Source: Nautilus pompilius
Taxonomy: Eukaryota; Mollusca; Cephalopoda; Nautilida; Nautilidae
Assembly (NCBI GenBank): GCA_018389105.1
Contig: JACATO010001092.1
Coordinates: forward strand, 1-64,000
Direction of reading: 5' to 3'
DNA length: 64,000 nt
This document shows positions 48,760 through 61,300 of this stretch, piece after piece (positions within the stretch are counted from its first letter, which is position 1; each line of letters starts with the position of its first letter). The notes beneath the pieces were generated by a model. It ran no database searches. It worked only from the letters and a program-made list of their open reading frames with translations, and was not told the origin of the DNA. The position numbers and the translations under genes are program-made.

Positions 48760-49868
48760 GGAGAGAGAGATGGGGGAGGGAGAGAGAGACAAGAGACATA
48801 GACATAGATAGAGAGAGAGACATAGACATAGATAGAGAGAGAGACATAGAGAGACAGAGAGAGAGAGACATAGAGAGAGAGAGATAGAGAGACATAGAGA
48901 GACATAGAGAGATAGAGAGACATAGAGAGAGAGAGACATAGAGAGACATAGAGAGATAGAGAGACATAGAGAGAGAGAGAATAGAGAGACATAGAGAGAG
49001 AGAGATAGAGAGACATAGAGTAGAGAGAGAGACATAGATAGAGAGAGAGGCATAGAGAGAGAGATAGAGAGACATAGAGAGACAGAGATATAGAGAGAGA
49101 CATAGAGAAGAGAGATAGAGAGAGAGATAGAGAGACATAGAGAGAGAGATAGAGAGACATAGAGAGACAGAGATAGAGAGAGAGACATAGAGAGAGAGAG
49201 ATAGAGAGACAAGAAGAGAGATAGAGAGACTAGAGAGAGAGAGAGATAGAGAAACATAGAGAGAGAGAGAGATAGAGAAACATAGAGAGAGAGAGATAGA
49301 GAGAGAGATAGAGAGACATAGAGAGAGAGAGATAGAGAGAGACATAGAGAGAGAGACATAGAGAGAGAGATAGAGAGACATAGAGAGAGAGATAGAGAGA
49401 CATAGAGAGAGAGATAGAGAGAGACATAGAGAGAGAGAGAGAGAGACATAGAGAGAGAGAGATAGAGAGACATAGAGAGAGAGATAGAGAGACAGAGAGA
49501 GACATAGAGAGAGAGAGATAGAGAGACATAAAGAGAGAGAGACAGAGAGACATAAAGAGAGAGAGACAGAGAGACATAAGAGACCATAGAGAGAGAGACA
49601 TAGAGAGAGAGAGAGAGAAGAGAGAGATGAGAGAGAGAAGAGAGAGAGAGAGATAGAGAGAGAGATAGAGAGAGGAGAGAGAAGATAGAGAGAGAGATAG
49701 AGGAGAGAAGAGAGATAGAGAGAGAGAGAGAGATGGAGAGAGAGAGATAGGAGAGAGAGAGATGAGAGAGAGAGAGATGAAGAGGAGAGAGAGAGGAGAG
49801 AGATAGAGAGAGAGAGAGAGAGATAGAGAGAGAGAGAAGAGATAGAGAGAGAGAGAGATAGAGAGGAT

Positions 49869-49901
<33 letters not shown>

Positions 49902-50015
49902 CATAGAGAGAGAGAGATAGAGAGACAGAGAGAGGAGAGAGAGAGAGAGATAGAGAGACAGGAGAGAGAGAGAGGAGAGAGAGAGAGAGAAGAGAGAGAT
50001 GAGAGAGAGAGAGAT

Positions 50016-50051
<36 letters not shown>

Positions 50052-50404
50052 TAGAGAGAGAGAAGAGAGACAGAGAGAGAGATAGAGAGAGAGAGATAGA
50101 GAGACATAGAGAGACAGAGATAGAGAGACATAGAGAGAGAGAGAGACAGAGAGACATAGAGAGACATAGAGAGACATAGAGAGATAGAGAGATAGAGAGA
50201 GATAGAGAGACATAGAGAGGAGAGATAGAGAGACATAGAGAGAGAGATAGAGAGACATAGAGAGAGAGAGATAGAGAGACATAGAGAGACATAGAGAGAG
50301 AGAGAGATAGAGAGACATAGTAGAGAGAGAGAGAGACATAGAGAGAGAGAGATAGAGAAGAGATAGAGAGACATAGAGAGATGGAGAGAGAGGAGAGAGA
50401 GAAT
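48760..50404. repeat. 1.64-kb purine tract, GAGACATAGAGA-type repeats
   Basis: The + strand is almost wholly (GA)n broken by ATAGAGAGACATAGAGAG words, with the densest ACATAG units at the two ends and purer GA in the middle (about 49600-50060). The long minus-strand frames of over 350 codons are built of Ser, Leu, Tyr, Val and Met only. They are a consequence of CT-rich codons, not genes. The tract ends about 500 bp before the Dscam Ig1 acceptor. Confidence 0.97.
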
Positions 50405-50900
50405 GACTAAGAGGAATGCTAAATAAACTGTTCTAAATTTGGTAATCAAAACATCGCATTGTTTTTAGCTTAAAACAACGAGGAAGGTACAAAGAATAAA
50501 GCAAGACAAAGGTGCCAGGATCTGGGCAAGATTCTGACGTCGCCATCGTGGTGTTAGGATCAGGTGAGAGAGGACAGGTAATAAAGAGAGGTTGACGGCT
50601 AAACAAAGCCCACGTCTCAACGTTGTCTCGAGGTTTTGTGTAAGACCACAAAAACGTCGGAATAAGATGGCACAGTCTAACCGCACCGGACCAAACCAGC
50701 TTCGCGCGTCCGTAAAAACACCACGTATCCATCTCCGTCAGCAGACGTAATATCTCTCCACCCACCCCCGCCTCACAGTAAAGGTGACGCTTTTCGTCAG
50801 TTTACGTTTCACCCGCAAGATGGAGCCGTCGGTACCAGATTATTAAAGGTTTTTTTATTTAAAGATTTGCCATAACATTTTTCTTAAATTACTATTCCAG
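50405..50900. other. Intron end before the Dscam Ig1 exon
   Basis: Unique sequence ending in a T-rich stretch and the acceptor TACTATTCCAG at 50890-50900. No signal-peptide exon is visible in it. Confidence 0.6.
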
Positions 50901-51230
50901 GGCTAACAACCGAGGAACCGATTAGCCAGACTCACGGGCCTTTGTTTCTCGTGGAGCCGCCCAATTCCATTGTCTTCGCCAATACCAGAGGTGCGTCGGT
51001 TTCCTGCTCCGCCTTCGGACGTCCTTCGCCGGCGATGGGATGGATCCGGGCGGACGGGACGCCCGTCGGGAACGTGTCCGGCGTTCTCCGGATCCTACCC
51101 AACAACACCCTCCATTTTCTCCCGTTCACGGACGACAACTTCATGGCCAGCGCCCACTTGCAGGAATACAGGTGTGTCGCGTCCAACAAAAACGGCAGGA
51201 TCATAAGTCGGCCTCTTCGTGTCACAGCGG
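50901..51230 (+). CDS. Dscam: Dscam Ig1 exon
   Basis: This exon encodes the first immunoglobulin domain of Down syndrome cell adhesion molecule, a neuronal homophilic adhesion receptor, in the extracellular N-terminal part. It is 330 nt with acceptor TTCCAG and donor GTAAGT, phase 1 at both ends. The frame reads LTTEEP...GPLFLVEPPNSIVFANTRGA, then SCSAFGRPSP with the B-strand cysteine, GWIRADGTPVG with the core tryptophan, LPNNTLHFLPF, YRCVASNKNG with the F-strand cysteine, and SRPLRVTA. This matches Dscam Ig1 block by block (family: GP.F..EP.N.I.F...G...C, W.R.DG, VPG/VSG, A.N..G.I.SR). Sequons NVS and NNT are present. The final base joins the exon at 62836 to give a valine codon, which continues the Dscam sequence exactly. 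The signal-peptide exon is not found. The domain could in principle belong to a Dscam paralogue. Confidence 0.95.
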
Positions 51231-51429
51231 GTAAGTTCTCGTCCAGGCCGCACGGCCACCGGTCCAAGTCTATTTAAAGCTGAATGTCTCTCGTGTTAGA
51301 TTTGCACCCGCTTCCGCCTCCCCCCCTTTTCGTTCAGCCGCCTACGTTGGAAGAAGAGCGGGCAACTGTAGCAATCTACGTACGGCTCGCAGAAAGAAAT
51401 CGCTCAAATGGGGCCTCAGGAGACCGGAA

Positions 51430-52357
51430 GATCCAGGGGGTAACCGCAAGCCGGATCTACACACGTGGGCCCCCACTTCTCTTTTCCAAAGCGAGGGCGG
51501 CGCTGTCAGCCAACGGGGACAGTGTCCGAGATCCAGGGGGGGGGTAACCGCAAGCCGGATCTACACACGTGGCCCCCACTTCTCTTTTCCAAAGCGAGGG
51601 CGGCGCTGTCAGCCAATGGGGACAGTGTCCGAGATCCAGGGGGGGGGTAACCGCAAGCCGGATCTACACACGTGGGCCCCCACTTCTCTTTTCCAAAGCG
51701 AGGGCGGCGCTGTCAGCCAATGGGGACAGTGTCCGAGATCCAGGGGGGGGGTAACCGCAAGCCGGATCTACACACGTGGCCCCCACTTCTCTTTTCCAAA
51801 GCGAGGGCGGCGCTGTCAGCCAACGGGGACAGTGTCCGAGATCCAGGGGGGGTAACGCAAGCCGGATCTACACACGTGGGCCCCCACTTCTCTTTTCCAA
51901 AGCGAGGGCGGCGCTGTCAGCCAATGGGGACAGTGTCCGAGATCCAGGGGGGGGGGTAACCGCAAGCCGGATCTACACACGTGGGCCCCCACTTCTCTTT
52001 TCCAAAGCGAGGGCGGCGCTGTCAGCCAACGGGGACAGTGTCCGAGATCCAGGGGGGGGTAACCGCAAGCCGGATCTACACACGTGGGCCCCCACTTCTC
52101 TTTTCCAAAGCGAGGGCGGCGCTGTCAGCCAATGGGGACAGTGTCCGAGATCCAGGGGGGGGGGTAACCGCAAGCCGGATCTACACACGTGGGCCCCCAC
52201 TTCTCTTTTCCAAAGCGAGGGCGGCGCTGTCAGCCAATGGGGACAGTGTCCGAGATCCAGGGGGGGGTAACCGCAAGCCGGATCTACACACGTGGGCCCC
52301 CACTTCTCTTTTCCAAAGCGAGGGCGGCGCTGTCAGCCAATGGGGACACTGTCCGAG
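51430..52357. repeat. About 104-bp minisatellite, 9 units, intronic
   Basis: Units start GATCCAGGGGGGG(n)TAACCGC, continue through CCGGATCTACACACGTGGGC and CCACTTCTCTTTTCCAAAGC to GGGCGGCGCTGTCAGCCAAT, and have a period of 100-105 bp that varies with the G-run. Each unit carries CACGTG, and most carry CCAAT (AGCCAATGGGG; CCAAC in the others). It starts 200 bp after the Dscam Ig1 donor. The open frames across it are repeat artefacts. Confidence 0.96.
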
Positions 52358-55300
52358 CTTTAGAAGTGAGAGAGATGATGGTACTTCACACGTACGCTTC
52401 CCGACTCCTCGCGAGATCGCCTCGATTGCTCGTAGGTAATTCGCTCTCCCACAGAAACCTTTAACAATGGAACTGCAATAAAAGCGTGGCGCCAGCATCC
52501 CATTTTAATTATAGTTTTCCTTTTAATGCGCGAAATTACCCAATATTTAAATCTGTTGCACCAAATTAAGGCCATTATTCGCCGCTAATACGGTCCCGGT
52601 GTACACGGAAGTATATCCCCTGCTTCATTTGAAGGTCTTCGCGTTCCAATAGACCGGCTCTTAGATTAGACGTCCCGCTCTATAGAAACCAATTACGTTG
52701 TGTTTATATTCGCACTCGACCAACAAATTGATAACAGGAGTCGGTCGCGATGAAGCAGATTCTGAAGTTTTCATTAAATAACGGGAAATTATTTTAAAAG
52801 ATTTTTTTTGGCACAAGAAGTGGCAGACTTGATTGTATGGCGAACAATGGTTTGGTTCCACTCTCGTCTGTGGAGTTCGGTTCGCAGCAGTTCCGTCTGT
52901 TTCCGCGGTGAAGGTCACGCTCACCTCCAACACCATGGCCGCCTCGATCAGCCCGGAGAGTCTGAACAGGGTTGCCTCCTTAAAAAAAAAAAACAACAAC
53001 AACAATGGGGTCTTCTCAAAATGGAGGAACACCTTTAATGGTAATTGTCTCCCTTTTTTAAAAAGTAAAAATCACACGACGAAGAACGATTCGTGCGATG
53101 AACCAATTTTAAAGTCGTTAGGACTCGGATTTTACACCTAGAGCGGGGTGAGGAGGAGATGGAGATGAGAGGATATCGCGAGGCCGGGTTGTGGGACTCA
53201 GTACCTTCTCGCCGTGAAGATGGCGTGGGTTTCCTCGAATTAGCACAAAGCTCGTAGGTTGAGTGCCTTTCCTTTCAGTAAACCTCCAATAGGTCTGCAG
53301 ATGAGGTTTACTTTCGATATTTCAGTGAATGAAATAAAGGCGATTGGAGGAGCGGACCTTATGATGTCCGTAAGAAAGCGTTGAAGTATTTTTGCTTAGG
53401 GAGAAGTAGAGGCCCCTGCGAGCTGAACTTTTAAGTTTCTGGGGCGTTGTAGATGACATTAAGGGACCATCCTCCTTAACAAAGGATCCATCCAGCGGGG
53501 AGAGGTTAGTTATACACCAACGATATTCGTAGTAGTGCAGTAATTAGGGGTGGCGCCGGTGATACCAGAGGCGAGTGACGCGGACGGGTTACGGGAAAGG
53601 GTCTCCTCTTCACCACCGTGGCGACGAGGAGGGTGGGGAGGGTCGTCGGGCCGTGCAGGATGCGAGTGCTTCACTGTAGAAACAGATAAGTAAGGCCGGG
53701 CTAATGGCCTGAGGGATGGATGGTCTCCCGTGTAAAAAAGGGCGCCGGGGCGACGCGGTTTTATCCCTCCGACTACGTTTTCCCATTCCGCCAGTGCGAT
53801 GACAGTCTTGGAGGGGAGAAATACGGTGGCGTGGAAACTATACCAGCGCCGAGGGATGCTTTCCTGCAAGTATCTGGGCATGAAAATCCCGTTTGCCCGA
53901 TGCCTGTAATACCATACAGAGACACTGCCCAGAACGGCTACAGAATCACGTGGTAATATCAAGCATGCGCCTGGCGTCACATCCTGTTTAGGGAAGTATT
54001 AACTTAGACACAGATGAGCTTACTTCGGACTGAATCATTTCCATTCGACCCCCCCTCTCTCGTATATAATATTGTCTATATCTACGCGGCCACTGTTCAA
54101 AATAAATATTGCGTGTGTAATTTTTCACGACTAGGACTTGAACCGCTACAAGGATTTCGGCCATAAGTTCCAGAGAAAGTACAGCAGCGACTCCATCTTT
54201 AATGCGAGTTTGGTTTCGGAAAAAAAACTGCTGGTGTTTTCCCGACAAGAAGTAACGCAGAAGACCCTTCCTTCAAGAAAACATAACTAAAAGCGTGGTT
54301 TAATAACTAAAAATAATTAACTGCATAACCCCGTTCAGGGATTTCGAAATCCTTTGATCTGTTCCGAGCTAAGACGCGATACCTTTAGGCAGATTTTACG
54401 CTGGGAATAGTAAATGGCTGTCATTCCAGCGGCCGATTCTTTGTGTACACGCGCAATATATATATACATACGCAGGGTGTCCAAAAAGTATGTATGCAAA
54501 CGCTCCCAGTTAACGAAGTGTGTATGGAAGCTAATGTATGGCGGTTGACACTCGGCGGTCTGTGTTTGTCGATTCCTTCTGTTTCGGCCATGCCACCACG
54601 ACGCAGAGTTAATAACTCTAACAGTCTCCAGTAAACCGAGTTGCAGACGCTTCTCCACTCGAGGAAAAGCGCGAAGATACTTAAGGAGTGCGTAAGACAC
54701 AAAAGGGAAATTATTTCCGTTTACCGCCAAACAATTTCCGCCCGAGCTGAAAGACATCATGAAATGTGCCAATCAGGTTGACTTCAATTGGATGAACAAT
54801 TTCCGTCGGAGCCATGAAGCCTCCAACTTTGACTCCGCGCCCTAGACCTTCCATTCACGCATTTCACGTTTGTATAAGTGACAAGACGCCATACTCCACA
54901 GCTCCGCACAGAACACCAGTGCTAACTTCCGGCTGCGGATCCATTAGCGTTCTACTTATTTCCGGCTCTCTGGAACAATGTTGCATGACGGATGTTAAAT
55001 TAAAAAAAAAAAAAAAACTGCAACTGCGAGATATTGTTGTTGTTCGCAGGTTTCCAAGGTAACGCGCCTGCGTGTTGATGGCTTTTTGGTGGCGTCTAAA
55101 ATGTGAAGAACTTTCTCTTGAACGCAGTGATATCGCTAAACGGAAGTTGGCATGCCAGGTTAAACAATAAGAAGCGATTCTCACCCGCTTCTTTATTTTG
55201 CCAGCCTGATGGCGTTTAGGGTTTAAAGTTAAGCTTTGACGCAGAATCGGCCAGTTAATAAAGATCAGTGTTCCCGATAGCTCCGCCTGCCAAGTGAGGG

Positions 55301-58300
55301 GAATTATTATTACTACTACATATTCTTGCTGGACTTTTAGGGTCAAAACAGTTTTATTACTTTGCTACATCGAGAATTGTTCATCTTTAAGATCGAACAT
55401 GGATCGTCGTTGATAAAAGAAGCATTGATCAGCTTCACAAACCAGTATGTACATTTTAAATCATGAAGAGGTTCTCTTCTTACAGCTTGCGAAACCTTGG
55501 AAACGCACATTTACGAGATCATTCCGTTCGGATAAATACCCACTCCCCGTAAATACGCAGGGTTAACGTTTTCTTTCTTCCAAAGTAATGATGCAATGTT
55601 TAATACTGATATGTATCCAAAATCTTTATAGGTTTTTTTTTTATTATTATTCTTCAAAATTAAGTCGCAAGTAGCTCTATTTATTAGGAAAGCAGCTTTC
55701 CAAGCCTACATGAGCCGCATCAATTATGGTTTTTGAGAATAGCGTAAGGGGAAAGGAAAAAACTCTTGGATATATCATCTTTGTTCATTTAACGGCATAA
55801 TCCGTGGTTCCACGTTGTTGCTTTATGACCCAACATGAAAGGACGTAAATAATTTAATCGGACAGCGAAAGCAATTTGTTTGAAAGAAATGGATCGGATT
55901 AATGCCGTCCAGTGGCCCGCCATTAGCACGCTAACAGAGAAGATGATGGATTTAGCTGATTGGAGAGGAGATACTGCGGATAGATATTTCACAGCACGCC
56001 AGCGAGCTCCAGACGGCCAACGCTGCTGCAAGAACCGATGGCAGGTAGAGACCGAGCACTTCTTATTTTTAGGGGATTTCCTTTTAAACTGAAAGTTGCC
56101 CGCGCCTTCCGAATATTAAGGGGGCCGGGTTGACGAACTCGAGACGGTCTCACACGACGGCAGAAATGTGGTGGTGCGAAGACAGGATTGGACCGAAAAG
56201 AGAAGGGGAAAATATCGTCATTTGTTTTGCTTTTATTTCTGGAGCAGTTTGAGAGAAATAATGCCGGCTTCTAATTTATTAAGTAGATCTTATCTACCTA
56301 CCTGCATTTGGTTTTATTTTAACTAGCGTCAGCTATTTTCGGAATGGTCTTTCACCTGTGACCGCCCAACGGGTTGAAAAGGATATCGCTTTCATCACCC
56401 TGCTGTAATAATTATTTCCGCTTTCCCCTAAAACTGGCGCCGGGCCATGGTTTCCGTTGAATATATAAATGTTTCTCTCTTGTCCTTCGCAGCCGAGCGG
56501 TTGCCAAGGGCGATATGGTTTCATTAGCAGGCGGCTGTGATGTGGCGACCGTCTGTTTTCCGAACCATGGCAACAAACGAAATGAACAGGAGATGGTGGT
56601 GTGTCGATATTGTCCGCGAAAATTCCAGTCCGTTCGTCCGTTTGCGCGCGCCCCACCGAAAACTCGTCCAGCCACTTCCGGTCTGTCCACCACCGGTGAA
56701 GCTGCTCCTTACTGTACACTTCTTAGCTTTCTTCCCCTCGTGGGCTTTTTCTTAATTAATTACAGGAACACTCATACAGGTGTGTGTGTGTGTGTGTGTG
56801 TGTGGTGGGGGGGGGGTTAAAGGGGCTCTACACACGTTGTTGAGTTAGCTACCTTTTCTCTCCAAAATTCTGAAGATCCCCAAACAGGTTCCGTCCGGCG
56901 AGATATCGGCGAACTCCCACGATTCTTCGCGTGCACCATTACACAATTATTCGGAACTCCCTGCGGCTTAATAAGATTTTGTAAAAAGAATTTTCCTGCC
57001 GGGTGCGAGTTTGGAGCCGTTTCCGGCAAGCCCGCTGCCGCAGAATGCGCAACAGGAACTATCTCCTCTTTAAACGTGGGTGCTCGGGTCCTTAGACCGC
57101 TCGGAGTGGCGGCAGAACCGGTTTCCGGTGTTTTTCTTCGTGTACAAATTCACCGAAAACCTCTCGCTCGGAGCGACCCGTATGGTGGGACTACAGCGCC
57201 GCTTCGCGAGTGTAGCCTGGAGATGGACAGATCTGTGGAGGTCCTGGATGACTGCGTTCGTTCCACAGGGGAAAGCCAAGAGTGCGTGCGTGGCCTGACC
57301 ACCTTGGCCATCAAGCGGCTCAGATATGAGCCCCGTCAAGCATTCCTCCTAGGACCTTTGCCGCACGACAGGTCCTCCCCTAATTCCATCAACGGGAAAA
57401 TAACGATGCTTTAGTTCAAACCCGAGGTCGACGACATGCTATGATGATTAACTCCCTTGCTGTTGCTCGTGTCGGGGGGCGCCACACAACAAAGTGCGCA
57501 CTGCTGGTAATAGACCCCAGCATTAAATGGTGTCTGTTGGAACGTGACCAGAAGTTAACGAGATTCCCCCCCAAGAACACTTCTTTAAATCCACCTGGAC
57601 GTCTTTCCCGTGCATGCGCTCTGTACCTTTGCTCGTAAGCCATGCCAAATAAACTCGTAGCCTGACAAGAGGTCGGTTTATCAGGCAGGTGTCAGGCAAT
57701 CTTCATCGCCGAGACCATAATTATTAACTTATATAAACACCGGGTGAAGATTCGCGTCTTAACGTAACCGATGATCTTTTTAACCCCCGATTTTAAAAGG
57801 TGTCATCAACCAGAATCCGAGACAAGTTGGGCTTTATTTCAGTCAGCTGTTATATTTACCTTAAAGGTGCAAATAGCGAACCTTGTAGGAAGGAACCTTT
57901 CATCCCACCCCACCCCACAAACCTGCTCAGTAACGACTACAATCCATTTAACCGTCCGTGTGTTTTGCTTTGTTTAGAAAAAAAAAAGGGGTCTCAACTT
58001 CCGCCTTCCTCGGGAAAGTCCGCCTCGCCTCGCCTCGTTTTTCTCTGCGGCCGGGTAAACGCGAGACCCGTCCGACCGGGCATCCTGGGAGTTTTTTTCT
58101 TCTTTCCTCCCGAGCTGAGACGTCATCAGTTCTCCTCCTCTTATTTTGGTTTCGGCCGACAAACCGCGCAACATCACTATTTTTGGCCGATAGAGGGCGG
58201 GGTAGTTCTGCTACGCCCGCGCAGAATCCACTATCGCTGATCTCTGGAAATAAATAGCCAGAAGCGGAGCGTAAACAATTCTTTTTGGCTTGAAAATAAC

Positions 58301-61300
58301 TATTTCCTCTTCCTCCCGCGAGCGGGGATCATTTTAAGTTATTGATTTGCAACAGCGGTTTAAATATTACATTTTTTTTTTTTGTTGGTATTCCACCATT
58401 CTTCAGAGTTGTGAAGCAGCGCGCAGCCTCGCTGTACCTGGCAACAATGGGGTGGGCGCGCATCGAGCTGGCAAGCTCTGGACGAAGTTTCGGTGGTGAG
58501 CTATCGATCATTGACACCGGTACCGTAACGCCCGTAATCCGGTTCGGGACCGCACCACTCCAAATCCCTGCGCGCGAACTGCGACACTTCGGTCCACATC
58601 ACACCGCCGAGAACGAGATCCCAGCTAGTGGTCGGACATCCAGTTCGATTTTAAACGCCGTCTTCAGTCGATGGCGGTTCTGGGGTTTCGAGAGCTACTC
58701 GCGTGGCCTTTCCTGTCTGCGGCGATCTCGCGCCAGCATCTCGACTTCCAGCAAACCGACACCCGCCATTAGAGGGAACTCTCGCGCTCTGAGAGCACCG
58801 GCGGCCTGACATGCTTTCACAATTAGGAAATCTCTGTTGGTTGTTTGATTTCCGAAGACTTCAGCGAGCTTATCAATCCGACTACACGCTTTTACCATTT
58901 AGAACCTTCCTGTCAGACCTACTCCAGTTCCGTCAGCGCAGACTCTACTATGGGCCACGTGATCCTTACACATTTTCCTTCCCCTTCTTCAAAACCGCAC
59001 GTTACTCTGGAAAACAGACAGATCGAAATAAACTTTGTAACCTTCCAAATTACTCTATGCCAAATGTCCAGTTGCAAGAATCTTTATCTTTTTTAATAAA
59101 GCCGGATATGACGTCAGAAGGACAGCTTTCTGGGTAATCGTCGTTATCCTGACTTCAGGCTGGCAGTACATGTTAATATTTCTGCTCGCTGCAGGTACAG
59201 CACCTCAACAAATGAAACAATCCATTAACCCTGTGTGTGCCAGGTCAGTAGGCAATATTTGTGTTGAACTAGCTGTATGTTTAGTCAGCATCTGTAATGC
59301 AAAGCTCATGGGGTTGGAGCAGTGGAGTGATTTCTCATCATGTTAATGAGCAAGGTAGCCCCTATGGCTCCACCCTGTGCCGGGTTATATTTGAAGGATC
59401 GTGCGATGCTCCAGGTGACAGAGTAGGCTCAGAACCGTTGAACTCGCCAGTTAAGGAGATGATGGGGTCGGGTTTACGACGACGTCGACAGTACCAACCA
59501 ACACCTGGAGTCAGTTTAATCACGCCAGAATCTCCGCCCGCCCAATGTACTGGCCGTCTCCTCTCAGGTGGGTCCTTGCCTATAGTCTGGCGAGACGCTG
59601 ATCCCGAACATCTACAAGGCTTTATTGCTAATCCCGCAACAAGGGGGGAGGGGGTTTAATTTTTTTAAAAATATAATCCAAAGTACACGTGCAACTCTGC
59701 TGCTATATTTCAACTTCAGAAGACGAATCCCCCCCCCCTCGAGGAGATGATCAAGGTGCCCGAGCCCCGCTCCACGAAACGAGAGGTCGTGGATTCTCCA
59801 GCGCTGCAGCCATGGGAAGCTAGGGTCCGATGGTTACCACATCACTTTCGCTTATAGCGATGGAAATCAGCCCCGTGTATAATACACCATCGCTGGCATG
59901 TATGCTTGAATTAAGAAATAGTTATAACCACGATTAGGTATACGCCCAGCGCCTTGCGTCTCTGGCTCCCCCTCTGCCTACGCGTCACGTGTCTGAAGCG
60001 GAGGAAGCTAACAAGATCTTGACGGTTACTTTAAAACAGAGCAGTGAGAGGGTATAAAAATACTTATCTTAGACAAACCCGTATTTTCGGAGCTGCACAA
60101 ATTTATTATTATTATTATTAACAACAAAAAATAACCAGGAGGGGGAGGAATAAAGTGTAAAAATAAATTCTTTATGATATTTTTAACGTTTTGTTTTATT
60201 TCCCCTCTTCACCTAAATCTTTTATTCTTCTCGTTTAGTTCCGGTTGACTTCTAAATAACTTTCCCTTTCATTCTATTTTTTATTATTATATCCTTTTCC
60301 TCGAATGAATCCCCTTTCAGGTTTGATCGCCCAGTTTCAAAGCGTTATGTTCTCTCGGTTGGACTTAGTGGAAGTTCCCATAATTTATTCATTGTCTAAC
60401 CCGCTTCCGAGCCGTGGCAACTAATTCTCCCTTCCATCTGCAGAATGCGCCGCCATTAACCGATGTCCGTGCCATTTTGCGCATCATTGGCTCATCTAAA
60501 TTTCCTCCGTAAAATCCCCATTCGCCCTTGTTTAATGATGTATAAAGCTGTTTATTTTTAACTTTAATAAAGTCGTTGCCTCCCCCCATCTTTTCTCTCT
60601 CTCTTTAGAATCATTCGATTACTGCTGCCCTTTTCTCATTAGCGGAAGATGACAGGTTTGAGTTCCTTCCAGAACGCTCTTTTGATCCCCTTTGCGTCGC
60701 AATTCCGGATGTCTGACAGCGGCACAGAACACATGGTCAGCGGAAAGACCGAATCTCGACGTACGACTGACTGATGGGGTCTGAGAAGTAGCCCCGGTCG
60801 TAAAACCGAAAAGGATTAGACTGTAAAATTATTCGTTAATTCTATTTTCTCTCCCCCCCACCCCCCAACACTCTCAAAGAATTCTCTGGAAAAGGAAATC
60901 AAAAGACGCGTTCGTGTTGCAGACTCCGGAGACTTTATATCGGTATCCCGATTACGACCTTCCGCTTCTGCACGCTGCCCCCTATCGGCGTCTAGTGCGT
61001 GGTTAAAGAATCGCATCTTGAAAAGAAAGACAGGTTAGACTTGGCGATGACTCCGCTCGTCCCTGTTAGCTTCTATGTATGTCGCTAATTCAAGAGGATG
61101 GAGTTTGGAGGTTCCACCGATAATTCAGAAAACGTATTTCTCCCCCCTCCCCGCTCCAACGTTTCGGAAGCAAGCAAAGCTCTGCTAGTCCGACCGGTTT
61201 CGATTTACCCTTTAGCGGCGTTGCATGATGGGAACTTCCATTTTGTTTCATTTTCCACAGGTTTCAGCTTTAATAGATCGTGCTGGTTTAGTGCGCAGGA

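Noticed and set aside
48697..50449. Minus-strand reading frames of about 370-570 codons, Ser/Leu/Tyr rich
   Set aside because: They lie in a CT-rich simple repeat where stop codons cannot easily arise on that strand. Composition is dictated by the repeat and there is no domain.
51430..52357. REST/NRSF-like half-site GGCGCTGTC in each 104-bp unit
   Set aside because: Only one half matches, the other half-site is absent, and a functional REST in this lineage is not established.
52833..53141. Overlapping open frames around a poly-A/(AAC)n tract
   Set aside because: Probably a retroposed tail region; no motif of a known protein on either strand.
53510..53980. 156-codon minus-strand frame in the Dscam intron
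   Set aside because: No recognisable motif, biased composition, and an open frame on the other strand.
54125..54165. Minus-strand GGTTCAAGTCCTAG, a good B box, as a tRNA gene
   Set aside because: No A box at the right distance and no cloverleaf arms; at most a short SINE scrap.
58342..58809. 155-codon + strand frame in the Dscam intron
   Set aside because: No domain or splice logic; GC-rich background, with other frames similarly open.
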